64,000 nucleotides of DNA from Artocarpus heterophyllus (taxonomy: Eukaryota > Streptophyta > Magnoliopsida > Rosales > Moraceae): NCBI GenBank assembly GCA_025403435.1, contig CM046337.1, forward strand, positions 4,657,501 to 4,721,500, read 5' to 3'. Position numbers and translations under genes: made by a program. Below the pieces are notes generated by a model that made no database searches, was not told the DNA's origin, and was given only the letters and a program-made list of their open reading frames with translations. Below are positions 46,001-58,087 of the stretch, piece after piece (position 1 is the stretch's first letter; the number at the start of each line of letters is the position of its first letter).

Positions 46001-47450
46001 GGATTCTGAAATATACTTGAGGCTTTTTGTGTGTTGAGTTGAACACTTCCACAAAAGGACCTTAGGTTGAGGTCCCTTTTGTTTCAATTCCTTTTGCAAG
46101 TAATAATTAAAGATCATATTTGCGACACAGGCATAGTTTGAGAGAGGTTCTAGATGCTCCAAATGTCATGAATATGATCAAAGATACTAAAGCAGCACAA
46201 GAGGTATTTTACTCGGTTTGGTTTACGTTTTGTGCTGGTTTCCTTTTGTTGACAAGTAATAGTAGACCCTTTTTTTTTTTTCACTCTTGTTCTAGGTGTC
46301 TTGAGTTATGACATGTTTATATGCATTCAACCAAATAAATAAACAAATAAATAAATAAAGAAGAAGAAGAAAGAAAATCTTATCTAGTGTTGATTGGCTA
46401 ACCTTCTTTTCTTCAGGTCCGAGCTCTTGAGGATTTCTTCAGCATGCTTTCAAATGTCAGGTTCTTTCTTTTTTTTATTTTTTAATGTCAGGTTATACAT
46501 TTTCTTATATCGTTCTGCTCCAGTAATCTATGGAAAATGATAAAAAACTTGATTTTCGTCAAATATTTTAATGATTTCAGATAAATTATTAGTCACTGTG
46601 TGGTTTTCATTTTCCTTTTTCTCCTCTGTGAAAGTGGAAGGAATTTTCTGCAAAGACTTAGATTGTAAAGTGAATTGTTGTCCGGGTTGGACAGGATCCA
46701 GCTCGAGCATGCTACGGACCCAAGCATGTTGAGGTCGCCCACGAGCGCATGGCTGTTCAAACACTGTTAATCACAGATGATCTCTTCAGGTTAGTAATGT
46801 TAAAGTTGGTATTAAGTTTAAGTTCCCGTGCATGCTAAATGGCATGTTTGTGTTACTATTACTGATGATGAATAAACTTATGGACACGTTATTGAGGCGT
46901 TTGCTAGTTGTCTCCTTCCTTTACCATCCATCTATTTTCTCTTCTTTAACCAGATAACAGGATGTAACTTTGAAAAAGTTTCATTTAACCTGTGGGGGGA
47001 CAAGAAGTTACGTTTTAAATGAGGTTTCTTGGTGGACAGGAATGCTGATATAGCTGCCAGGCAAAAATATGTCAATTTGGTCGAGTCAGTGAAAGATTCA
47101 GGTGGTACCGTCCATATATTTTCATCTTTGCATGTCTCAGGAGAACGTGAGTATTACTTTTCTGAACCCCGAGTTTTTGTTTCCTTCTAATGGCATATTT
47201 CTGAACAGCTATATTGGAAAGTCGGATTGTTAGAGGACCTATCAATCACTTGAATTTTCTTTTCAAGTGATTGGGGGTGAAAAAGGAGGTCCTTATTTTG
47301 CAAGCTACTTGTTACATTGACAATTTTTTGAAAGCCATTTTGGTCTGACCTTTCTAATTATCGCATGAATGAACAGAACTGGCGCAGATAAGTGGCATTG
47401 CAGCAATCCTTCGCTTCCCTCTACCAGACTTGGAAGATATAGAGATGTGA
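43061..47450 (+). CDS. PEL1: Pelota homologue (Dom34), ribosome rescue factor
   Basis: Sixteen exons join in phase to 379 residues: 43061-43111, 43189-43271, 43679-43757, 44112-44186, 44271-44327, 44581-44626, 44809-44884, 45179-45254, 45418-45450, 45544-45612, 45770-45876, 46131-46203, 46417-46455, 46695-46789, 47040-47146 and 47377-47450. Three eRF1-like domains are seen. The N-terminal Sm-like fold (about 1-130) has EDLW-like [12 protein letters not shown] and [18 protein letters not shown]. The central domain (about 135-265) has the conserved [16 protein letters not shown] and lacks the GGQ of true release factors. The C-terminal domain has [25 protein letters not shown] and [22 protein letters not shown]. 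With HBS1, Pelota dissociates stalled ribosomes in no-go and non-stop decay. Length and motifs are complete; the gene looks functional. A MITE lies in intron 3. Confidence 0.96.
43880..44038. mobile_element. MITE in Pelota intron 3
   Basis: Inverted ends GTGTTTAGAATGTTAGTTGG and the complement of CCAACTTGCCAAACACC flank AT-rich sequence with 'TACAGTAAAAAGC' and 'ACATGCTATAATTT'. Internal words are shared with 5751-5914, 51490-51664 and 51861-51996. Confidence 0.6.
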
Positions 47451-49600
47451 TGAAACACTACCTGAGAAAAGCTCAATCTTTTCATATCATCGGGGTGAAT
47501 CTACTGTATCTTTTTCTCCTCTGTCCTCCCTTGTATACTGTGAGCAGCAGTTGATAACCGGGTACATCGATTATTCTGATGAAGCTGCAATAGGATTCTT
47601 AGTCCTGTGGTGATTGGTCATCCTATAGATTACTTGAGCAATAGGTTTAAAGAAACCTGCATAATGGTTCAGGCATTTCCTTGTTCACTTCTTTCTCTTC
47701 TGTTAATTTTTTTTCCCTTGCTTCTAGCCTTCTACTGGCAACTGATCCGTTGTATGTGATTCTTTGATCGCATTGGTTAAAATAATCTTCAATGTGTTGC
47801 ATATATTCAATATGGAGCTTTCAATAAAGTAGTGTATTCATTCCACTTCGAAAACCTGTAGTTTTCCATGGAGATTCGAGTCCTGGCTCGTCGAAGACCA
47901 TTTTCTCTGAGATATTCACTTTTGTTTGATTTTCAAGACTTGCTTTGGTACCTTACAACTGGTCTTTTCCTGATGGAGGTCACGAGCTACTGATTTTCAG
48001 GACATTTATATGAAGTATTTCTAGTGATTCGAATTAAATAATTAATGAAAAAATACAGTAGAAGAAAGGAATATGATTACATAGGATTAAAGTGGGCAAA
48101 TAACTAAATTTGAACTTCTTGTTAGACATGGATAGGTGCATAACATAGGGAAATTTTCACAATTACTATTTTTAGAACATTATTTACAAAAGTTATATAT
48201 ATTGAAGTGTGGCACAACTGAAACATGTAATATGAAAGTTGATGTGACAACTTTAAATGTGACATGAATAAATACTTATTCCTTTTTTTTTTAAGTTTAG
48301 CATAACATGTAATTTTCTTGTTTCACCTAAGGCCGTGCTTATTGAAGAAAGGATTTAGAGTATTGCACTCTGTCCAAAAGTGGTAGCAAGAAAAATGGAT
48401 GTAGGAGAGAAACTTGCCAGCCCTACTTCTTTGGTCTTCCAATCATCTTCCACATGTGTTGTATGAGTCTTGACTTTATTTGCAACAAGATTAATAAGGT
48501 GTCTAGCAAAATGAGTTAGAATCATGGTTAGAATCAATTTTGGTTAAAAACACTTTAGCACGTGAGAGTTTTATAATATAGAAACGTTTTGTTTTTTACT
48601 ACAACACGTGAGAGCTTCTTCACTATTTGAGTTAGAAGTGTTGACTAGAAATGAAAGTATAATAAGACAGGGGGCTTAAGCCCTCCTGAACTTTTTGTTT
48701 CTTAGTATTACATATTACAGATATATGTGTGTGTGCATAAGTATATAAGCTAATAAGCCCCCTACTCAGAGCAAAAAAACCAAAGTCCCCCCCTATAATT
48801 TAATGATGTGTTGAGGAGTTGTACAAAAAAAAAAAAAAAAAAAAAAAGATAATGAAACGAAATTAAGAACGAAAAATTAAATTTTGATATATTTTTTTTT
48901 AAAGATCATTAAATATTGATATATTATTTTTTCTTTTTTCAAACTCCTCAAAAGAACATTTTGGAAGTGAGAATGATTAAGTACAAAGTTAAAAGGAAAT
49001 TATTCAGTTGTAAGAATAAAAATTTAAGTGTGTATGTAAGTGATTTTTTTTTTCATTTTTATTTTGTGCTTGTTTTTCAACCGACAGTTATTCAAAAAAG
49101 AATAGAATAGGTTTGGAAAAAATAATAATAATCTAATATGCCACAAGAGATCAATCGAAAAGATCAATTGTTAGAAGAAGAAAAAAAATATAATAAATAT
49201 TAAAAGATACTATTAAAAAAATCATATTTTAATACCAATTCTTATTTTACGAGTTTTATAGAATTAAGCTAAGACCTAAGAAATAGGATTTTTTTTTTTT
49301 TTTAGGAAAAGAAAACTAATTAGTTTGTTCAATATTTTGAATTGTAAAGGTAATTAGTCACACGATTTCTAACTTTAAGGTATAAAGAGATAATCAGTTA
49401 ATGATCCTAATAACAAGGGACCTCGACTTAAGGAGAGCCTTAGGTAACAACCTTAATACCCTTGTTCTTGAGCCAACGTTGTTTGCAACGTATCATAAAT
49501 TGAGCTTACATGGTAACAGAAATAAAAAGTTACACAGATTTGAAGTACATTTTTTTGTTACATACAAAAGAAGAGCTTATCGGAAGTTGATAATTAGTTG
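47451..49600. other. Intergenic, no gene seen
   Basis: Pelota 3' UTR, then AT-rich repeats and several A- or T-runs. A MITE-like stretch (ACACGTGAGAGCTT, CACGTGAGAGTTTTATAATATAG) lies near 48480-48660. The last 300 bases are the upstream region of the sugar transporter gene. Confidence 0.5.
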
Positions 49601-49607
49601 ATGAAAG

Positions 49608-52568
49608 ATGCCTGGAGGTGGAATGGTCGTTTCACATGTAGGAAATCACTATGCTGGAGGAGGCGTCAATGGCTTTGTTGTGATGACTTGTTTGATTGCT
49701 GCCACGGGCGGTCTCATCTTCGGTTATGACCTTGGAATTTCAGGTCTCAAATTATAACACTCAAATATTTTGTTTATATAGGTCCAAGCAGAAATTCAAA
49801 TTGTGAATTCTCCCACGGTTAAAAAAAAAATAACTTAAACAATGATTCGAACTGCGAAATAGTTATAGCTACTTAGCTTATTAGCTAATATTGGCATGTA
49901 TGGCGTATACTAAGAAAATTGTTGTAATTGCTTTGTGGCAGGAGGAGTTACTTCTATGGAACCTTTCCTCAAGAAGTTCTTCCCAGCTGTGTACAAGAAA
50001 ATGAGCGACGAATCGGGGCAAGAGAACGAGTACTGCAAATTCGATAGCCAGCTACTGACATTGTTCACTTCTTCCCTCTACCTAGCAGCATTGATAGCTT
50101 CTTTCGGCGCTTCTGTTGTAACCAGGTCGTATGGCAGAAAAATCTCCATGCTTGTTGGTGGGGTGGTCTTCTTTGTAGGGTCTATACTAAATGGTGCTGC
50201 CACAAACATTGAAATGCTCATTATTGGTCGTTTACTGCTTGGTGTTGGTGTCGGTTTTGCCAATCAGGTGTTTTTTTTTTTAACCAAATGTATATATTAT
50301 ATATCATGAATATTCTTTAAGAAAATGTTGAGACTTTTCAATCGGCCATTAGAATCTGTCATATACTTTGTTAAACATTAATCAAGTTTATATTTGCTCT
50401 TTTGTCGAAAATTTTACAGTTTTCAGATACTAGGAATTTCTGGAATACATTTTTTTAAATCCTTACAAGTGGTAGATATTTTGTAGATGAAATTTTCAGC
50501 ATAATTTGTTGAATTCTTTTATATATATATATATATATGTATATATAATTTAGTAACCTACTGCATTTTATCATGCGTATATAGTCAGTTCCACTATATC
50601 TATCAGAAATGGCACCACCAAAATTGAGAGGAGCACTCAACATTGCATTCCAAATGGCTATCACAATTGGCATTCTAGCAGCCAATTTCGTCAACTACGG
50701 CACTGCCCAAATAAAGGATGGATGGGGATGGAGGCTCTCTTTAGGCCTTGCCGCTATTCCCGCGGCAGTCTTGACCATCGGAGCCATCTTCATACCGGAC
50801 ACTCCCAACTCCCTCCTCGAGAGAGGCCATCCTGAGGAAGCCAAGGAGATGCTCCAGAAAGTCCGCGGGGCGAGCAATGTCGACGCGGAGTTTCAGGACC
50901 TCGCAGAGGCAAGCGAAGCCGCGAAGCTAATAGAACATCCATGGAGGAACATCATGTCGCCTAAATACAGGCCTCAACTCTTCATTTGCACCCTTATTCC
51001 CTTCTTCCAACAGCTCACCGGCATCAATGTCATCATGTTCTACGCCCCTGTGCTGTTCAAGACGCTCGGGTTCGGTGGCAACGCTTCGCTCATGTCTGCG
51101 GCCATAACCGGAGTTGTTAACGTCTTTGCCACCATTGTTTCCATTGTTTCCGTTGACAAGTTTGGCAGGAGAATCCTGTTCCTTGAAGGTGGCTCCCAAA
51201 TGGTCATTTGCCAGGTAATATGTATACCACCGTCTTAAACAAAGCACTACAAACATGCTTACTGACATGCAAACATAATATCAAAATATGGATGTTCTTT
51301 TTTTTCTTAGGGATCAGTAGATATGTCAGAAACATCAAGAAAATTAAAAAATTTAAAGAAAATCTTCACCATTTTTAACATTTGATTTGTTACTATTTAT
51401 TTTAAATATATCGTTTTTATATAAATTTTAAAAGTGTAAGCTATTTCCTTTCCTAATAAGATATATAGAGTATTTGAGAGAGTAATTTAAACTATGTTTG
51501 GATTTAAGAACTATAACATGTAAAAGTTTTATATTGTAGTTTTTTACTTAAATATGTGATAGCTTCAAGAACTATAACATGTAACAGCTTTACATTATAG
51601 CTTTTTACTTTAATATATGATAGTTTTATACTGTTCACAGTTAGCTGCTCTTCTAAACACCCTAATAATCAATAAAAAATATAAATTAGAATTGAAAAAA
51701 ATAAGCATGGGATCATTGAGTGTATAACTATTAAGTGTTTGCCTATTAAATATATGGTATCATTAAAAATCAACTAAAACTAATAAAATTCGTAAAATAG
51801 ATCTATTTAAGACATTAATATAAGAGAGTCATATCAAGAAAAGAAATGAGTAAAGTGTTTGGGAAGTGTGGGTGGAATCAATTTTTAGTTAAAAATATTA
51901 AAGCATGTAAAAGCTAGAATTTTTTACCTTTTATTGTAACATGTAAAAGTTTTTCATTGTTTGTTTGGTTCTTTTTACAGCCAAACACCTTAGAGAATTT
52001 CATTTTCAATCTCATTCTAAAGAGTATACAAACGTTATTCTTTTTTAAAAAATATATATGTGGACTGCATATCAATTTATAACATTCACTTGTTTAAATT
52101 TTGTACTAGGTGGCTGTGGCAATCCTAATAGGCCTAAACTTTGGTGTCACGGGCCAAGGATCAATGACAAAAGCGGAAGCCGATCTACTCTTGGTCTTAA
52201 TCTGTGGATACGTAGCAGCATTTGCATGGTCATGGGGTCCACTGGGTTGGCTAGTACCTAGTGAAATCTGCCCTCTAGAGATCCGATCAGCCGGCCAAGC
52301 CATAAATGTCTCTGTCAACATGTTCTTCACCTTCATAATCGGCCAACTTTTCCTTTCCATGCTCTGCCGCTTAAAGTTCGGCCTCTTCTTCTTCTTCGCG
52401 GTCTTCGTGGTGATCATGACCCTCTTCATTTACTTTTTCTTGCCCGAGACCAAGAACGTACCCCTTGAAGAGATGAATAGAGTTTGGAAAGCTCATTGGT
52501 TTTGGGGCAAGTATATTGCCGATGACCACCACAATGATCGGAGCGATGGAGCAAGCGAGGGGGTGTGA
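49608..52568 (+). CDS. STP-type monosaccharide/H+ symporter (sugar transport protein)
   Basis: Four exons, 49608-49743, 49942-50267, 50585-51214 and 52110-52568, give 516 residues. The start is ATG 49608 (MPGGGMVVS), since the nearby ATG 49601 is out of frame. Twelve-TM major facilitator fold. Family motifs: [18 protein letters not shown] (TM1), a Cys in [17 protein letters not shown] that pairs with a later Cys ([10 protein letters not shown]) in the STP 'lid' arrangement, [58 protein letters not shown] (sugar-binding QQ..GIN), [15 protein letters not shown] and [11 protein letters not shown]. It is a plasma-membrane importer of hexoses driven by the proton gradient. The substrate (glucose versus galactose) and exact STP number cannot be told. 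No defects seen. Intron 3 carries two MITE-like inserts. Confidence 0.95.
51490..51664. mobile_element. MITE-like insert in transporter intron 3 (copy 1)
   Basis: Starts AACTATGTTTGG and ends CTAAACACCC. Internal words ACATGTAAAAGTTTTATATTGTAG and ACATGTAACAGC are repeated in tandem. It belongs to the same AT-rich group as the MITE in the Pelota intron. Confidence 0.5.
51861..51996. mobile_element. MITE-like insert in transporter intron 3 (copy 2)
   Basis: Terminal GTGTTTGG and CCAAACACC are inverted; ACATGTAAAAG words occur inside. It probably belongs to the same family as copy 1. Confidence 0.55.
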
Positions 52569-53646
52569 GGATTAGGATCATGAAAAGATCAAGAAAGTAT
52601 TGTAGTTTGGGACATTTTCCTTTTTCTTTTTTTTTGGATCGTCCAAAGGAAAATTTTATGCAACTTTCATTCAAAAAGAAGGAAGAATGTAACGATTTTC
52701 TTTGGCTGCAATACAACACAACGGCAAAAAATTACCAGTTTCTTCAAATTTCTTTGGAGTCGTTTCCTTTCACTCTAACATGTTGAATGTTGATCAAGCT
52801 CAATTAGCTTCTTGATTCTTAGATTTAAAATTCTAATTTTTTTCCTTTCTAGCATGTTCCTTTTTGAAAGGAAAATTATGCTACCGTTAAAAAAATCTAA
52901 GGAAATAAGATGTTCTAAAATGTTAAAAAGAAAACAAAACGTACTTGCGCAAATTACAAAGCGAACGTCAACGTCGTCATAATTTTCGTCGTATAATTGT
53001 TTTGATGTCGTTTCCTTGCTGTCTGCTCTTTTGCCGTTATTTGCCTTCACCTTTTTGTCGTCGTTTCGATATTTATCGTCGCTTCTTCTTTTGTTGTCGT
53101 TTTCTCATTTGCTGCTGTTTATCTCGTTTCTTCTTTCTTGTCGTGTCTTTTTTGACCTCATTTTCCTTTTTTTGTCCTTTTGTCCTTAATTTATCATTCC
53201 ATGTCGTAATCCATGTTTTAATGTCGTTTTTCAAGTTTTATGTCATTTCCTTTTTTTTTTTTTTTTTGGGCATTGGTTCTTCAGTATCATTTCTACTTCA
53301 TGCCCATACCGTATATGTTTACTGTCGTTTCAGTTTTATGTTTCTGTTTTTTCGGTCTTTAACTCTCGTTTGTTCTCGGATGTCGTTTATATTTGTCGTC
53401 GTTTTGTTAGTTTATGCCTAAGTCAAGGTGTTTGTCGCCGATGCATCGTCATCTCCCGCTGGTTGTTGTTTGATCTTTTAGATTTAACGGCACCGTTTAA
53501 ATGCTCTAAGTGTGGGACCAAATTGGGTCACATAACCTCCTAAAAAACAAATATTAGACGACGTCGTTCTATTCGTCTTCTATGTTATCTTAAAACCGTA
53601 TCCCCTAGAGATTTGGAGTTCTCGGTTCCTCCTAATTTAGCCATTA
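52569..53646. other. Transporter 3' UTR and intergenic DNA rich in GTCGTTT
   Basis: 52950-53460 has many GTCGTTT/GTCGTC words and a pyrimidine bias on the plus strand. This yields a 158-residue Phe/Arg/Cys frame that I regard as non-coding. Confidence 0.55.
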
Positions 53647-56510
53647 ATGGCTACCCACAAGATTTTCAACCGCCTCCGCCGCTCAATTCTCACAACATAC
53701 CATCTCTCCATTCTCTCTCACTCTCGTCAATACCACCTCCTCACAAACCGTAACCCTAATTCCACCGCTCTCCTCAACCCTCTCCGTCCCTTTTCCCGCC
53801 TCGACAGACCCACTCTCGCCTCAAGAACTGCGAACTCGCTCGCCGGAGCTCCCGGTCTGTTCTACTCTCGATCGATTTTCACTCAAGCCGACGACGATTC
53901 GGAGTTCTCCGAGGCCGGTGGATTAGATGTCGACTCGATCACTGAGTTGACGGAGTTGGTTACCGAGTCGATTTGTCTACTGCCAGCGAAGAATCGATCC
54001 TTCCTGTTCGCACGCTCATTTCTATGCTTGATGGCTTCCGTGAATTCACTGGCTTGCCTTGGTAAGGTTTGTTTTGATTTTTCTCCTTAGTTTTTTTGCT
54101 TTATTTACAGGTTGCTTTGGAATGTCGTTATTCATAATTCTATTGTTCGTTTGAAAACGATTAACAGGTGGTTAGTTATTGTTTCCTCAACATTGGCTCT
54201 CAGAGCTACTCTGTTTCCTTTGCTTATCTTCCAACTTCAAAAGTTGAAACGAATTGGAGAGTTATATCATAAATGTAAGTGCTTGACTTTGCACTTCAAT
54301 TTTTCTTTTCTTTTTTTTTTTTAATGTCATTTTTCCCCATATTTGCAGCTAATTTGTGAGCTAATTACTCATTAGTGTTTGTAATTAACTTTTTTTGGTT
54401 CTAAACATCTCTTATAATGCCTTCTCCAATACCACCGCCTCTTTCAGGAAGGAGTTACATTGATCAAATTCGAATTTTTCTGAAGGAAAGAAAAGCAATT
54501 GGGTGTCCCTCATTTTTATGGTTCCTTCCTTACGTATGTGTCCAGGTATTTCTGTTCATATATTGATGGTTTGATATTAGTTTGTAACAGCTTCCTTTTT
54601 TATTTTACGTGCTTTGGCTTTAAATTCAATTTGCAGGTCCCATGCTTTGTCTTGTGGATGACAACCATTCGAAGAATGTCGCTGGATCATCACCCTAGGT
54701 TTGATTGTGTAAGGCTCTGACATGTTTACTATAATGGACTCATACATTCATAGTAACTTTTAAAGAATATGAAAAAGAGAATTTGAGTTCCAAAATTTAG
54801 AGAGAGACCCACCATGAAGTTCACTAATTCCTTATACTTTCTGGTGGAACTTTTTGTTTGGTGGTTATGCCATGGCTTATTACGTTTGCGTGTAAGCTTG
54901 CCTGCACTTGGGGTTGCTGTATTTCTTTACATTGCAGTTATAATGTTGTTGCTAGCACTTACGAATTTGTTTGATTAATGTGAAACTTTTGCGGCATTCG
55001 TTTCAGGGTGGTGCTTTTTGGTTCCAGAATTTGACTGAATCATCTCGTGGTGCTTTGGGCTTTATATTTCCTGTATTGATTGCTGCTTTGCATTATACCA
55101 ATGTTCAGGTATTTAGGTACTTATTATAGTTTAGAAATGAAAGTTATATATGCTCTTACTGTGCGTCCTCTTCCCAACTCCCTTTTTGGTGAACAAGGTC
55201 AATTCATGAGCTAGTAGATACGGATTCTTTGCCTATATGGATGAACCTGGCCATTGATGTGATATTCCTTAGTCTGTACAAATGGAACATGGCATATGTT
55301 AGCTAGAATACTAATTTGAAAAAGCATAGCTGATTTCTGATTATTCAAAATTTCAGATCGCTTTTCGGACATCTTCTGTTGAAAAAGCAACTGGCCTACT
55401 TGACGTGTTAGTAAAACTTAGTACTCACAATTATATTAGTTTGTATACTTTGCTGTGAGATTGCCATCTTATTATATCTTTTTTCCTCTATAAAATCTTG
55501 TTAGGTTGTATATCCCGTAATTAGTATGGTTAAAGTATTTTATTTCGTGAAAATGATTTGAGCCGTCAACCTCATGCAGTAGTACAAGCACTATTTGGAT
55601 TTTTTGACGCTACCTATGTTTTTTACTTCTTACTACTTTTTTCCACAGGTAATTTAATATTCCTTCAAAGATTATCTTGAACTTATATTTTGTTATATCA
55701 GATTGCTTTACAACTCTCTGAGGCATTGTATCAAGATAGCATTGGACTAATAATTGAGCAAAGGCAGTAATGTGATCTGATACAATAAGATTATTTCGGT
55801 GACGTGATAAGCCAAAAATTATTTGAGAAACTTACAAATTGTTAGATTGATTAGGCCCACTTGTTGTGCTGTGAAGGTTTTCTAAAATGCATGTGTCATT
55901 GCACAAAAGACTAAAATAAGTAGAAAATAAAGGGGGTATGTAACTGGTCTTTATTACTGATATTGCTTAACTATCTGACTGTAAAAATTGGGTTCTCCAG
56001 TACTCTACCCTGCCCTGGCAAGATTACAACGTATAACATGTCTGCATTATTTTTGCAGGGAAGTCTTCTCTACTGGGCCACAAATAGTTCACTAACTTGT
56101 ATACAGGTGAATCTTTGCTCTACGTTATCCTTGTCTAAATGTAGAGCTAATAAGATACTTTGGGACTTGACTTTTTAGTTCATTGTTTCCTTATACTTTT
56201 GCAATCAATTCCTTAGGATTGTTTTCCCAAACCAAAATCCTTATTATTTACATCAGAAATGAGGTGTCTTTCTTAGAATTCAGCAACCAGCCCCTCAATA
56301 CGTTCTTTGCTAGTTTTTATGGCCTTGCCGTGCATAAAATTCTTGGAAGTGTGATTATATAAAATTAGTGCTTTCGTTATCACACATTGCATGATCACCT
56401 TGCAGCAATTATCCCTCAAACATCCTGTTGTACGTGAAAAGTTTGGGCTGCCTGACAAGGATAACTCTAGCTCAGCTGCAGATTCTGCAGACCGCGGTAC
56501 TCCATTTGAG
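53647..56510 (+). pseudogene. Truncated OXA2-like (mitochondrial ALBINO3-like) insertase gene
   Basis: Exon-like blocks: 53647-54061, 54168-54274, about 54420-54545, 54637-54708, 55007-55108, 55357-55410, 55580-55648, 56059-56106 and 56406-56510. They encode a mitochondrial-type presequence, then the YidC/Oxa1 core (WLVIVSSTLALRATLFPL, LKRIGELYHK, GCPSFLWFLPYVCVQVPCF, GGALWFQNLTESSRGALGF, LLYWATNSSLTCIQ). Oxa1-type proteins insert membrane proteins from the mitochondrial matrix. Defects: a one-base frameshift near 53975-53990 in exon 1, no AG acceptor where exon 3 should start (near 54420), an in-frame TAG at the start of block 7 (55580), and loss of everything after GTPFE, including the C-terminal TPR part of plant OXA2. 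It abuts a receptor-like-protein fragment at 56511. Confidence 0.85.
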
Positions 56511-57017
56511 GTTTTGATCAATAGTATAATTATTGCCACTGAGATCAAGATACTCTTAACTTGAAAAGTTTTCCAAGCTCACCAGGAATTCTACCGCTAA
56601 CATTGGTGTTAGAGAGATTGAGGTACCTTAAATTGCTGAAAGAACCAATGAAGGATGTGATTTGGCTGAAGTAATTGAAACTCAGGTCCAAGTGCTCCAA
56701 CTTCCTCAAGTTGATCAGCGAACGCTTGATCGTACCTCGTGTAAATCGAATTCCCGAGTCATTAACTTCTAGAGGTGGAATACTAACTGCAATTACATGA
56801 CTTGTTTGATGGCCACACTCTACTGCTTCCCATTGGCAACACTCTCCACTCCCCCCACGAAAGCAAAATTAGAAATGCTATTTCGAAATGAGATTAGTGC
56901 ATGTCTCTCTTCCTCAATGCACCTAATCTCAGTAGCTCTAATAATCGAGTTCAATCCCAATGCCAGCAGTATTTGCAGTAACAGGACAAGAAATGTGCGT
57001 ACAGATTGCATATTCAT
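56511..57017 (-). pseudogene. Receptor-like protein (LRR) N-terminal fragment, frameshifted
   Basis: Minus strand from ATG 57017. A signal peptide (FLVLLLQILLALGLN) is followed by the LRR N-terminal cap (RCIEEERHALISFRNSIS). A frameshift near 56850 follows; in another frame ECCQWEAVECG and LRRs continue (LEHLDLSFNYFS, LRYLNLSNTNVSGRIPGELG). A second frameshift lies near 56565. The fragment stops exactly where the OXA2-like block ends. RLPs of this kind sit in the plasma membrane and sense pathogen or developmental signals; this copy is dead. Confidence 0.82.
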
Positions 57018-57827
57018 TGTAGTGGAGTGGCAGAAACAACTAGGAACGTGATCAAGATAAAAGATGAGAGAAAATGAAGAGAGAAGTGTGTATGGTTGAT
57101 CAGAAAAGTGGTTTACATATTTTTAGTTTTTTAAAGCTCAGAAAGCTAACAGACTTTGTCAAGCTTTTAGATAATCAATATATGAGAGCCGCCAGCGTCA
57201 ATTCGGCCAATCAATGAAAGATAAGAATTTGCAGTACTTGTAGATGAAATTTAAAATCTTTCATTTTCCGATCATGGCTGCTGGAATATGGGAAAAACTA
57301 CTTTTAGGAACTAAACTCAAAAGCAATAATTTGAAGACTTGGAGTATCTGTAGCCATTGGTTGCATTGGATGACTTCACCTGATCTACGTCCTCGTTTGT
57401 CATACTTTTTGCAGCATAATTAGTAACACTTCTGAATTAGAACATTTGTCAGAAGAGGGGAAAAAAAAGAAAAATCCTTAATGTGTGTGTTTTTTTAAAT
57501 GAAAAAAATAACTTTCATACATAGTATTTTTTATAATATATTAAAACGATACTCTTACATATTGCATTTGATAATGCAATTACAACAAAAAATAGAAAAA
57601 ATTTACTGTTGTGATATGTAATTATTTTATATTATAATTATTTTTATTTTATACTGTAATATATGAGTGTTTTATGTCGTAAGAGTTAAAATTATATAGT
57701 TAAAAACGGTGTTGGTAATTGAAGTGACAGCTTTTTGAGCAGCTAAAGTGACGTCACAAACTTTTTTGCTTTAAAATGTTGAAAGAATCAAAAGCGTTTA
57801 CTTTTTTCCGAAGGGAGGAAGAAAAGC

Positions 57828-58087
57828 GTGCAAATAAAGGACCACAGAAGCCCCAAGCTAGATGGCTAGCTAGGCTAAGCAATAGAAGAGCCCCTATAAC
57901 TATGTAGTTAAAAAAAGCTTTTCCTTCGTATCTATACATGTAGTAATTTCCTCAAGTGTGCAAATAAAGGAGGACAGAAGCCCCAAGCTAGATGGCTAGC
58001 CAGGCTAAGCAATAGAACGGCCCCTATAACTATATATTTGAAAATAGCTTTTCCTGCGCATCTATACATCCAGTAATTTCCTCGAGT
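57828..58087 (-). repeat. 130-base tandem duplication with a conserved short hydrophobic frame
   Basis: Copies 57828-57957 and 57958-58087 share most bases. On the minus strand each contains a frame with a hydrophobic segment, of the type YIVIGALLLLSLASHLAWGF. The copies differ at several bases, some altering residues. No family recognised. Confidence 0.75.

Noticed and set aside
52945..53421. 158-residue frame rich in Phe, Arg and Cys
   Set aside because: It is a product of GTCGTTT and TTTTC repeats, with no domain and no coding-like composition.
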